64,000 nucleotides of DNA, from positions 62,001 to 126,000 of the forward strand of contig CAZHTC010000005.1 in the NCBI GenBank assembly GCA_964535575.1, in the 5' to 3' direction. The notes below the pieces were generated by a model. It did no database searches. It was not told the origin of the DNA and saw nothing but the letters and a program-made list of their open reading frames with translations. Positions 41,029 to 48,770 of the stretch are shown piece after piece (position 1 is the first letter of the stretch; each line of letters begins with the position of its first letter). Source of the DNA: JAGPCK01 sp964535575 (lineage in GTDB: Bacteria > Bacteroidota > Bacteroidia > UKL13-3). The translations under genes and the position numbers were made by a program.

Positions 41029-43503
41029 ATGACAGATGTTTTTTACCTGATTCCCGCATTGGGAGTAGTTGGATTAGTTGTTATGGCAATCAAGTCGGCC
41101 TGGGTTACAAAGCAGGACGCTGGTGATGCAAAAATGACAGAACTGGCCGGGTATATAGCCGATGGGGCTATGGCCTTTTTAAAAGCAGAATGGAAAGTGT
41201 TAAGCATTTTCGTGGCTATTGCCGCTGCGTTATTGGCTTATTCAGGAACCATCCATGAAATTAACGGTAAGCCTATCCACTCCAGTTGGATTATTGCCAT
41301 CTCCTTTATTATTGGAGCTGTGTTCTCGGCCACTGCCGGGTACATTGGGATGAAAGTGGCAACTAAGGCCAATGTGCGCACCACACAAGCAGCCCGCACC
41401 AGCTTAAAACAAGCCTTAAGGGTTTCGTTTACAGGTGGAACAGTGATGGGATTGGGTGTGGCCGGACTGGCTGTTTTAGGACTTGGAGGTTTGTTTATTA
41501 CCTTCTTATCCGTATTTGCTCACTTAGGTGCTGATACGGTAAAAACGGCTATTGAAGTATTAACCGGTTTCTCTCTGGGAGCCGAATCAATCGCTTTGTT
41601 TGCGCGTGTGGGTGGCGGTATTTACACCAAGGCTGCTGACGTAGGAGCCGACTTAGTAGGTAAAGTTGAAGCAGGGATTCCTGAAGATGACGTTCGTAAT
41701 CCGGCTACCATAGCTGATAACGTAGGTGATAACGTGGGGGACGTAGCAGGGATGGGTGCCGATTTATTCGGGTCTTATGTGGCTACTATTTTAGCTACCA
41801 TGGTATTGGGTCAGGAGATTACAGTAACGGATAATTTTGGAGGTTTGTCGCCCATCCTGTTGCCTATGCTTATTTGCGGCCTGGGAATTATATTCTCCAT
41901 TGTAGGTACCTGGTTTGTGACCATTAAGGATGAAAAATCGAACGTTCAGAACGCCTTGAATATGGGTAACTGGTCTTCAATCATACTAACGGTAATTGCC
42001 TCGTATTTTGTGGTAATGTGGATGTTGCCGGCTACACTTAACCTGCGCGGATATGAGTTCTCGAATATCAATGTATTTTATGCCATAGTAGTAGGCTCTA
42101 TTGTAGGTGCCATTATGAGTATTGTTACAGAATACTACACAGCTATGGGTAAAGGACCGGTTCTTTCCATCATTCAGCAATCATCTACCGGCCATGCTAC
42201 TAACATAATCGGTGGGTTATCGGTAGGTATGAAATCTACGGTGATTCCTATTTTAACATTGGCCGGTGGAATTATGTTGTCGTATCATTTTGCCGGGTTA
42301 TACGGGGTAGCTATTGCTGCAGCCGGAATGATGGCTACCACGGCTATGCAATTGGCTATTGATGCTTTCGGACCAATCGCTGATAACGCAGGTGGTATTG
42401 CCGAAATGAGTCAGCTTCCTCCAGAAGTACGCGAGCGTACAGATAATTTAGATGCAGTTGGTAACACTACAGCAGCTACCGGAAAAGGTTTTGCTATTGC
42501 TTCAGCTGCATTAACCTCTTTGGCGTTGTTTGCAGCTTTTGTGGGTATTGCAGGAATTGATGCCATCGATATTTATAAAGCTCCGGTACTTGCAGGGTTG
42601 TTTGTTGGCGGAATGATTCCCTTTATATTCTCGGCACTGTGTATTCAGGCGGTAGGTAAGGCTGCCATGGATATGGTACAGGAAGTTCGCAGACAGTTTC
42701 GCGAAATTCCGGGCATTATGGAATACAAAGCAAAACCGGAGTACGAAAAATGTGTGGCCATTTCTACCAAAGCTTCAATTCGTGAAATGATGATGCCTGG
42801 AGGTATTGCATTGGTTACTCCGTTAATTGTTGGGTTTATATTCGGTCCTGAAGTGTTAGGTGGTTTACTGGCCGGTGTTACCGTATCAGGTGTGTTGATG
42901 GGAATTTTCCAATCCAATGCAGGTGGTGCCTGGGACAATGCTAAAAAATCATTCGAAAAAGGGGTGATGATTAACGGGGAAATGTTCTATAAAAAATCGG
43001 AACCGCATAAAGCATCTGTTACAGGTGATACAGTAGGAGATCCGTTCAAAGATACCTCCGGCCCTTCTATGAACATTCTTATTAAACTCATGTCAATCGT
43101 TTCGTTGGTTATTGCTCCATACATTGCTGTAGATGGCGGTGCCGGCAGTGCTGAAGAAATGATGAAATGCGGAAATATGAGCAACATGGAATGCTCATCC
43201 CACCATGGTAAAATGAATGGCAAGTGTGATATGGACAAATGCATGGACATGACCAAAGAAGAATGTGCCGCATATTGCGATAGCATGGGTTGTTCGGATG
43301 AAGAGAAAGAACTGTGTGTAAAACATGCCAGTTCTATGAATTGCGAAAAACATGAAGAAGGAGATAGCACAGCAAGATGTGAGAAAGGATGCAAAGATGA
43401 AAAAGAGTGCGAATCAAATTGCGGTGAAAGTTGTGCTAAAATGCACGAGGGTGCCGAATCCAAAAAGGCCTGTTGCAAACCGGGCGAAGTGCACGCTCAC
43501 TAA
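41029..43503 (+). CDS. hppA: Membrane-bound ion-translocating pyrophosphatase with Cys/Met/His-rich tail
   Basis: 824 aa. The 16-helix core (1-~700) hydrolyses PPi and pumps H+ or Na+. The substrate site is clear: DVGADLVGKVEAGIPEDD (from Asp204) and NPATIADNVGDNVGDVAGMGADLFGSY, plus a second acidic site (AIDAFGPIADNAGG). GNTTAATGKG (478-487) has Ala and Gly where K+-independent enzymes have Lys and Thr, so it should be K+-dependent. H+ versus Na+ specificity cannot be told by eye. Residues about 705-824 form an extra tail with 16 Cys, many Met and His and much acid (for example MECSSHHGKMNGKC, MDMTKEECAAYC, ACCKPGEVHAH). Classical enzymes end soon after the last helix, so this is an added, probably metal-binding domain. 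Confidence 0.95.
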   Translation: MTDVFYLIPALGVVGLVVMAIKSAWVTKQDAGDAKMTELAGYIADGAMAFLKAEWKVLSIFVAIAAALLAYSGTIHEINGKPIHSSWIIAISFIIGAVFSATAGYIGMKVATKANVRTTQAARTSLKQALRVSFTGGTVMGLGVAGLAVLGLGGLFITFLSVFAHLGADTVKTAIEVLTGFSLGAESIALFARVGGGIYTKAADVGADLVGKVEAGIPEDDVRNPATIADNVGDNVGDVAGMGADLFGSYVATILATMVLGQEITVTDNFGGLSPILLPMLICGLGIIFSIVGTWFVTIKDEKSNVQNALNMGNWSSIILTVIASYFVVMWMLPATLNLRGYEFSNINVFYAIVVGSIVGAIMSIVTEYYTAMGKGPVLSIIQQSSTGHATNIIGGLSVGMKSTVIPILTLAGGIMLSYHFAGLYGVAIAAAGMMATTAMQLAIDAFGPIADNAGGIAEMSQLPPEVRERTDNLDAVGNTTAATGKGFAIASAALTSLALFAAFVGIAGIDAIDIYKAPVLAGLFVGGMIPFIFSALCIQAVGKAAMDMVQEVRRQFREIPGIMEYKAKPEYEKCVAISTKASIREMMMPGGIALVTPLIVGFIFGPEVLGGLLAGVTVSGVLMGIFQSNAGGAWDNAKKSFEKGVMINGEMFYKKSEPHKASVTGDTVGDPFKDTSGPSMNILIKLMSIVSLVIAPYIAVDGGAGSAEEMMKCGNMSNMECSSHHGKMNGKCDMDKCMDMTKEECAAYCDSMGCSDEEKELCVKHASSMNCEKHEEGDSTARCEKGCKDEKECESNCGESCAKMHEGAESKKACCKPGEVHAH

Positions 43504-43524
43504 TTTAAAAAATAGACTTTACTT

Positions 43525-43560
43525 AACAAAAAGGGCTGCCAACTTGCAGCCCTTTTTGTT
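43525..43560. terminator. Strong bidirectional terminator after hppA
   Basis: AACAAAAAGGGCTGC (43525-43539), loop CAACTT, GCAGCCCTTTTTGTT (43546-43560): a perfect 15-bp stem between convergent hppA and the EF-hand-like gene. Confidence 0.93.
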
Positions 43561-43588
43561 ATATAAAACTTTATCACGGGTATCTTAA

Positions 43589-44425
43589 TTAGCGGTGTCT
43601 TCCTCCATGCCCTCCTCTATGTCCTCCTCCGGGTTTACCTGCAGGACGCGGAGCAGTACGTGCCGGTTTAGCAGGTCCTTTGTATACACGAACATTATTT
43701 CTACTATGAACTACCACTGATGTTCTGCGATGAGGTTTGTAAACACCATGAGCTCTTACCACTCTGTGGGTTACCACCACATGGCAATTTCTTCTATACG
43801 GGGCGCAACGTGCATAATGAATCCGATACGGACGGGGATGCCATGGGTGATACCATCCTGGATACATTCTCCAATGCCAGGGAGAAGCATACCTCACATA
43901 ATGCGGACCATATATGAAACGTACACATGGCCATACCCAAACATTTACAATTACCCGAACATAATTGACCTCTGGTGATGGCCCTTTTTTTCCTCCATTT
44001 TCCACTTCGCTGAATGGTTCCACAATTTTTTCTTCTCCGTATAATTCATTGTCTCCTACAATTTGAAGAATGGCTGACGAGTCACTGTTTTTTTCAATTT
44101 CAATAACAGCAATATCCTGCGTTTCGTTTTCATTGATGGCAACCTGTAAAACAAGGGCATGTGCATTTCCATCCATCCGGTCTTCAACACGAATAAAGTC
44201 TACGTCACCGTCATTGTTTAAATCAAGGTTGTTTACACCGTTATTTTCAGCGTTCAATTGCTGTTCAAAATCTTCGGGCGATTGAGCCTTACTGAATAAT
44301 TCGAGTGCGCCCTCCAAACTGAAGTTGTCTCCCGGAAGTCCGGTACTGTCTTCCTCGGCTTTTTGTGCCATAGCCGTATACGAGAACGGCATACTTAAGG
44401 CAAGTGCGATTAAAAATGCTTTCAT
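43589..44425 (-). CDS. Exported protein with EF-hand-like loop and basic His/Arg/Gly-rich tail
   Basis: 278 aa. Signal peptide (ALALSMPFSYTAMAQ), an acidic N-terminal half containing DLNNDGDVDFIRVED, which matches the DxNxDGxxD calcium loop of EF-hand/dockerin type, and strands (HALVLQVAINENETQDIAVIEIE). A hydrophobic segment (NYVRVIVNVWVWPCVRFIYGP) separates this from a C-terminal ~100 residues extremely rich in His, Arg, Tyr and Pro, ending GGGHRGGHGGRHR. The acidic Ca-site half plus basic half is unusual; surface or nucleic-acid/polyanion binding is possible. No function is known to me. Confidence 0.78.
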   Translation of the reverse strand: MKAFLIALALSMPFSYTAMAQKAEEDSTGLPGDNFSLEGALELFSKAQSPEDFEQQLNAENNGVNNLDLNNDGDVDFIRVEDRMDGNAHALVLQVAINENETQDIAVIEIEKNSDSSAILQIVGDNELYGEEKIVEPFSEVENGGKKGPSPEVNYVRVIVNVWVWPCVRFIYGPHYVRYASPWHWRMYPGWYHPWHPRPYRIHYARCAPYRRNCHVVVTHRVVRAHGVYKPHRRTSVVVHSRNNVRVYKGPAKPARTAPRPAGKPGGGHRGGHGGRHR

Positions 44426-44502
44426 GGCTTTATTATTTTAGGCTAAGATAGAAATTTAACCTGCAGGTTTAATACAAACTATAAAATACTTTGTTAGCTG
44501 AT

Positions 44503-45363
44503 TTAGAAAGCTTTCAAGCTAATGTCTAAACTTTTTGCCGAGTGGGTAATGGCTCCGGTTGAAATGTAATCAACCCCGCATTCGGCATAGCTGCGAATGG
44601 TGTTAAGGGTAATGCCACCTGATGCCTCCGTTTCGTATTTCCCGTTAATTAATTCAACAGCTTCTCTCAATAGGACAGTGCTATAATTGTCGAGCATTAT
44701 CCGGTGTACACCGCCTTTTTCCAGTACTATTTTTACTTCCTCCAGATTACGGGTTTCGATTTCTATTTTAAGGTCCAGATTGTTTTCTTTCAAATAAGAA
44801 TGAACATGATCAATAGCTTGAGTAATACCCCCGGCAAAGTCAACATGATTATCTTTAATCATAATCATATCGTATAAACCAATACGATGATTTTCTCCTC
44901 CACCGGTTTTTACGGCCCATTTTTCAAGCATACGCAACCCGGGTGTGGTTTTGCGCGTATCAAGTATTTTTGTTTTAAGTCCATGCAATTGCTCCACATA
45001 CATTGATGTGGCAGTGGCAATCCCGCTTAGGCGCTGGCATAAATTCAATACCAGACGTTCGGCTGTTAAAATGCTGCGCGAACTTCCTTCAACCGTTAAT
45101 GCAATATCATATTTTTTTACCCGGCTGCCATCGGGTAACAGAATGTTCACCATTAAGTCGGGATTTACCTGATGAAAAACCATCTCAGCCAGTTTCACTC
45201 CGGCCAATATGCCATCATCTTTAATAATCATGCGCGATCGCCCTTGTTCGTTTCCCGGTACGCAGGCATTGGATGTGTGGTCACCGGTACCAATATCTTC
45301 TGCCAAACATTGGCGGATAAATAATTTTAATTCTTCGGATTGGAAATAACTGTCGAAATTCAA
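44503..45363 (-). CDS. nadC: Nicotinate-nucleotide pyrophosphorylase (carboxylating)
   Basis: 286 aa, full length. It makes nicotinate mononucleotide from quinolinate and PRPP in NAD synthesis. Motifs: AEDIGTGDHTS, ILTAERLVLNLCQRLSGIAT, ILDTRKTTPGLRMLEKWAVKTGGGENHR, IMIKDNH, IEIETRNLEE, IMLDNYS, EASGGITL, DYISTGAITHS. It lies 25 bases after the DUF4783 gene, an arrangement I recall from other Bacteroidota. nadA/nadB are not in the window. Confidence 0.97.
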   Translation of the reverse strand: MNFDSYFQSEELKLFIRQCLAEDIGTGDHTSNACVPGNEQGRSRMIIKDDGILAGVKLAEMVFHQVNPDLMVNILLPDGSRVKKYDIALTVEGSSRSILTAERLVLNLCQRLSGIATATSMYVEQLHGLKTKILDTRKTTPGLRMLEKWAVKTGGGENHRIGLYDMIMIKDNHVDFAGGITQAIDHVHSYLKENNLDLKIEIETRNLEEVKIVLEKGGVHRIMLDNYSTVLLREAVELINGKYETEASGGITLNTIRSYAECGVDYISTGAITHSAKSLDISLKAF

Positions 45364-45388
45364 TTTGCGGAACTTTTAGTGAGCAAAA

Positions 45389-45772
45389 TTACTCCTTTTC
45401 AAAATGAAGTTCCTGAATTAATTGCTGACCGTTCTGTTCTTTTATCAAAATATATACTCTAAGGCTCCCTTTGTCATAATCATATTTGCCGATTACATAT
45501 TTGGTGCCTTGTGCTGATGAACCCCGGTGCTGAATGGTAAATCCTTTGGGAGGATAGGTTACAAAAAAATCTTTTAATAAAATTTCGGCCTGCGCTTTAC
45601 TGTACACATCCGATAAGGTTGGTGTAGCAAAGTCAACCGTTTTGTTAAAGTACTGCGAAACCTGTTTGCTGTCTCCCGCTTTTATTGCAACAACTAATTG
45701 GTCGAATAAATCGGCTTTTGCAATGAATGGTATGCTTACGGCAACCACACAAAAAACAATGATTGATTTCAT
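45389..45772 (-). CDS. DUF4783 exported protein
   Basis: 127 aa from ATG at 45772 (MKSIIVFCVVAVSIPFIAKA, a clean signal peptide); the open frame extends further upstream, but that part is implausible. DUF4783/NTF2-like features: LFDQLVVAIKAGDSKQVSQYFNKTVDFATP, YSKAQAEILLKDFFVTYPPKGFTIQHRGSS, TKYVIGKYDYDKGSLRVYI. The NTF2-like fold often binds small ligands. Probably co-transcribed with nadC; function unknown. Confidence 0.8.
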   Translation of the reverse strand: MKSIIVFCVVAVSIPFIAKADLFDQLVVAIKAGDSKQVSQYFNKTVDFATPTLSDVYSKAQAEILLKDFFVTYPPKGFTIQHRGSSAQGTKYVIGKYDYDKGSLRVYILIKEQNGQQLIQELHFEKE

Positions 45773-45966
45773 ATGCATAAAACTTCTCACCTGCTTCATT
45801 AATGTAAAATTATACCAAAACGGTAGAATTAACAATCTTTTTCTCCCTTACCCGGATTAATGTGCTGAATGTTATTGATTTCAATTCCAATCAAAACAAT
45901 TATGATAAGCTAATTAATCAAGTATAAGTTTATTAATACCGGTTTATTTCGATGATATGCTTTTTG

Positions 45967-45974
45967 TACCTTTG
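45967..45974 (+). promoter_or_regulatory. -7 promoter box directly before gpmI
   Basis: TACCTTTG, identical to the deaD -7 box, ends only 5 bases before the gpmI ATG. Transcription would start at or next to the start codon, predicting a leaderless mRNA. The -33 TTG is not evident. Confidence 0.4.
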
Positions 45975-45979
45975 CTCCC

Positions 45980-47503
45980 ATGTCAAAACGAGCAATTTTA
46001 GTTATTCTGGATGGTTGGGGTCACGGTCGCGATGATGATTCGAATGCCATTTATAAAGCGCAACCTCCTTTTTTTAATTCGTTATTGAAAAAATATCCGT
46101 TCAGTCATTTGCGGACTGACGGAGAAAATGTGGGTTTGCCTAACGGACAAATGGGGAATTCGGAAGTAGGGCATATGAATATTGGGGCCGGCAGAGTAGT
46201 GTATCAGCAACTGGTTTTAATCAACAAAGCTTTTCGTGAAAAAACAATTCAAACCAATGCCGCAATACTTAATGCGATTACCTATGTAAAAAACAAAGGA
46301 TGTAAACTTCATTTAATCGGGTTGGTTTCCGATGGGGGAGTGCATTCACATATCAACCACCTTAAAGGATTAACCGATATATGCGAAGAGGCCGGATTGG
46401 ATAAGGTATTTATTCATGCTTTTCTTGACGGACGTGATACCGACCCTAAAAGCGGGGTGGGCTATATGACTGATTTGTTGAATCACCTCAATTGTAAAAA
46501 AGCAAAGGTTGCTTCAGTAATCGGAAGGTATTATGCCATGGACAGAGATAAAAGGTGGGAGCGGGTAAAACTGGCGTACGACCTTTTGGTAAATGGTACC
46601 GGAGAACATAGTTCAAATCTTGTTGATTCCATAACTAAATATTATTCCGAAGGTACCACCGATGAATTTATGAAGCCATTGGTTTCAGTCAACGCAGCAG
46701 ATAAGCCGGTTGCAACTATAGAAGAAGGGGATGCAGTTATTTGTTTTAATTTCAGAACCGACAGAGGAAGACAAATTACTACCGCTTTAACACAACAGGA
46801 TTTTCATGAGCAGAACATGCATAAACTCAACCTGCATTATGTTACATTAACCAATTACGATAACAGTTTTAAAAACGTAAATATTGTTTTTAATGACGAT
46901 AACCTGAGCGAGACATTGGGCGAAGTGCTTGAAAAAAACCATTGCAGGCAAGTGCGTATTGCCGAAACCGAAAAGTATCCTCACGTTACATTTTTCTTTT
47001 CTGGAGGAAGAGAAATTCCGTTCAATGGCGAATCACGATTTTTATGTCCTTCGCCAAAGGTGGCAACCTACGATTTGCAGCCCGAAATGAGTGCCGAAGA
47101 TGTTTGTACTGCTACCCTAAACGTATTGAATAAAAAAGAAGATGATTTTGTGGTAGTAAACTTTGCTAATCCGGATATGGTTGGTCATACGGGTGTTTTT
47201 GAAGCCGTTAAAAAAGCTATCTTAAAAGTAGACGATTGTTTGAAACGTGTGGTGGAGGCTGCTGAGTTAAATAATTATTCATGTGTAGTGATAGCGGATC
47301 ATGGAAATGCCGACTATATGGTAAATGATGATGGCAGCCCTAATACTGCCCATTCGCTTAACCCGGTATGGTGTATTCTCACCGTTCAGGGGGCGCATTT
47401 AAAAGACGGTATTCTGGCTGATATTGCTCCTACCATTCTTGACTTAATGGAGGTGGAACAACCAGCTGCCATGACAGGTAAATCACTACTCATACATGCT
47501 TAA
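45980..47503 (+). CDS. gpmI: 2,3-Bisphosphoglycerate-independent phosphoglycerate mutase
   Basis: 507 aa, full length. It interconverts 3- and 2-phosphoglycerate with two Mn ions and a phospho-serine. Signatures: LVILDGWGHGRDDDSNAI (first metal Asp), GQMGNSEVGHMNIGAGR with nucleophile Ser61, DGGVHSHINHL, FLDGRDTDP, INFRTDRGRQ-like block (CFNFRTDRGRQ), NFANPDMVGHTG and VIADHGNADYM (metal ligands). A following lipoprotein gene overlaps its end by 8 bases. Confidence 0.97.
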   Translation: MSKRAILVILDGWGHGRDDDSNAIYKAQPPFFNSLLKKYPFSHLRTDGENVGLPNGQMGNSEVGHMNIGAGRVVYQQLVLINKAFREKTIQTNAAILNAITYVKNKGCKLHLIGLVSDGGVHSHINHLKGLTDICEEAGLDKVFIHAFLDGRDTDPKSGVGYMTDLLNHLNCKKAKVASVIGRYYAMDRDKRWERVKLAYDLLVNGTGEHSSNLVDSITKYYSEGTTDEFMKPLVSVNAADKPVATIEEGDAVICFNFRTDRGRQITTALTQQDFHEQNMHKLNLHYVTLTNYDNSFKNVNIVFNDDNLSETLGEVLEKNHCRQVRIAETEKYPHVTFFFSGGREIPFNGESRFLCPSPKVATYDLQPEMSAEDVCTATLNVLNKKEDDFVVVNFANPDMVGHTGVFEAVKKAILKVDDCLKRVVEAAELNNYSCVVIADHGNADYMVNDDGSPNTAHSLNPVWCILTVQGAHLKDGILADIAPTILDLMEVEQPAAMTGKSLLIHA

Positions 47504-48041
47504 AATTTTTCCCGTAATTTTATTTTTCGTTTTAGCGGGGTGTGAAAACGCAAAGGATAATGTAGCAAGGTCAAATAAATATTTTAGTCTTACTCAGTTT
47601 GCCGAAGAAGTGAAAGCTGATATAACAAACGACACCTCACAAAATTTTGAAAAAGCAGTTACCGTGAATGGGAAAAGTGAAGCGAAAAACACCACTCAAT
47701 TGGATTGGGATGCGGATTTGGAACTTTTGCGGCAGTTAGATATAAATAAACCATCGTGGCAATTATCATTTTCACAAACCGAAACCATGCTTCCATACGG
47801 GCAATTAATCCGAATAGTTGCAATAGATTCCATGCCGCAGGTAAAAGAAGTAAAGATTGTAAAAAATAAGGAAGGAATGGTAACGGAGGTGTTTGCCCTT
47901 AAGCATACCAAAAATTTTCTGTATGAACTTACCCAGTCGGTACATTATTTTACTGACAGCCTGTATCAGATAAAAAGCAGCCAGAAAATATGGCTGCTGG
48001 GAGATAAAGAGTTTTTGCTGGAGACTAAATTTATAAGGTAA
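47496..48041 (+). CDS. Hypothetical lipoprotein
   Basis: 181 aa. Lipobox at Cys16 (FVLAGCENA). The mature part has a Thr/Asn-rich region (DITNDTSQNFEKAVTVNG), then mixed alpha/beta with a C-terminal strand pattern (SSQKIWLLGDKEFLLETKFI). No family is recognised. The ATG lies inside the gpmI 3' end (8-base overlap), implying co-transcription and coupling; its stop abuts the convergent lolA stop with no gap. Confidence 0.75.
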   Translation: MLKIFPVILFFVLAGCENAKDNVARSNKYFSLTQFAEEVKADITNDTSQNFEKAVTVNGKSEAKNTTQLDWDADLELLRQLDINKPSWQLSFSQTETMLPYGQLIRIVAIDSMPQVKEVKIVKNKEGMVTEVFALKHTKNFLYELTQSVHYFTDSLYQIKSSQKIWLLGDKEFLLETKFIR

Positions 48042-48770
48042 TCAGCGAAGGTCTATCACCTGCACTCCCGGGTACTTCGCTTTGTTAAAAATGAAAAACT
48101 TATCATCGATAGCAATATTGGGAGTTTGTTTTACGACCGAATACGTATAAATATTTCCATTCTTATCATAAATGATGGAGCGGGTAATTTGCTGGGCTGA
48201 CTTATCTACGGTGACCTTTACTTTAAAAAAGGTTTTTTTCTTGTCTTTCGGAATCAGCTCAATGGTTTGCATCACTCTGCCACCTTCCGTTTTTTCCTCT
48301 ATCAGCCGGCATAAAAATCCTTTTTGATACATAGTGAAAATTTCGGAAGGGTTTACATCAGCATCCTTTGGGGTATAGTCGCTTATGGAAACCTCATTTG
48401 TTTCTTTATTATAGGTGTACATGGTTTTTCCATCGCAATAAATCTCCTGACCGGCCATCTCCACTTTAAACTTATGACCACTAGTGGTAATGGTTCCGGT
48501 TTGGGTTTCTTTAATGTTATCGGCTTTATTTTCGAGGGTGTAGGTAAATTTAGCCTGAAACGACTTTAGTGATTTATATTTTTTACTTACATCATCCAGT
48601 ATTTTTTCGGCCTTTTTATCACTTCCATCGGCCGATGCATTGGCAGCTTTAGGTTGGGTGGCCGCTTTTTTGGGTTTGGCAGGTGCTTTAGCCGGTTTTT
48701 GTGCAAAGGCAATGGCAGGTGCCAGTAATAAGAGGAGTATTAAATGTTTCATGTATTTTTTTACCATCAT
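48042..48770 (-). CDS. lolA: Outer-membrane lipoprotein carrier LolA
   Basis: 242 aa. Signal peptide (KHLILLLLLAPAIAFAQ), a Lys/Ala/Pro-rich linker (KPAKAPAKPKKAATQPKAA), then the LolA fold: KILDDVSKKYKSLKSFQAKFTYTLEN, TGTITTSGHKFKVEM, YCDGKTMYTYNKETNEVSI, FKVKVTVDKSAQQITRSIIYDKNGNIYTYSV. LolA ferries lipoproteins across the periplasm from LolCDE; a LolC/E-like permease is at 29866. The ATG at 48770 overlaps the ftsK stop (ATGA); MKHL at 48752 is an alternative start. Confidence 0.87.
   Translation of the reverse strand: MMVKKYMKHLILLLLLAPAIAFAQKPAKAPAKPKKAATQPKAANASADGSDKKAEKILDDVSKKYKSLKSFQAKFTYTLENKADNIKETQTGTITTSGHKFKVEMAGQEIYCDGKTMYTYNKETNEVSISDYTPKDADVNPSEIFTMYQKGFLCRLIEEKTEGGRVMQTIELIPKDKKKTFFKVKVTVDKSAQQITRSIIYDKNGNIYTYSVVKQTPNIAIDDKFFIFNKAKYPGVQVIDLR

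Noticed and set aside
42987..43478. 163-codon open frame antisense to the hppA tail
   Set aside because: Antisense shadow of the Cys/Met/Lys-rich tail codons; no initiation signal and no recognisable domain.
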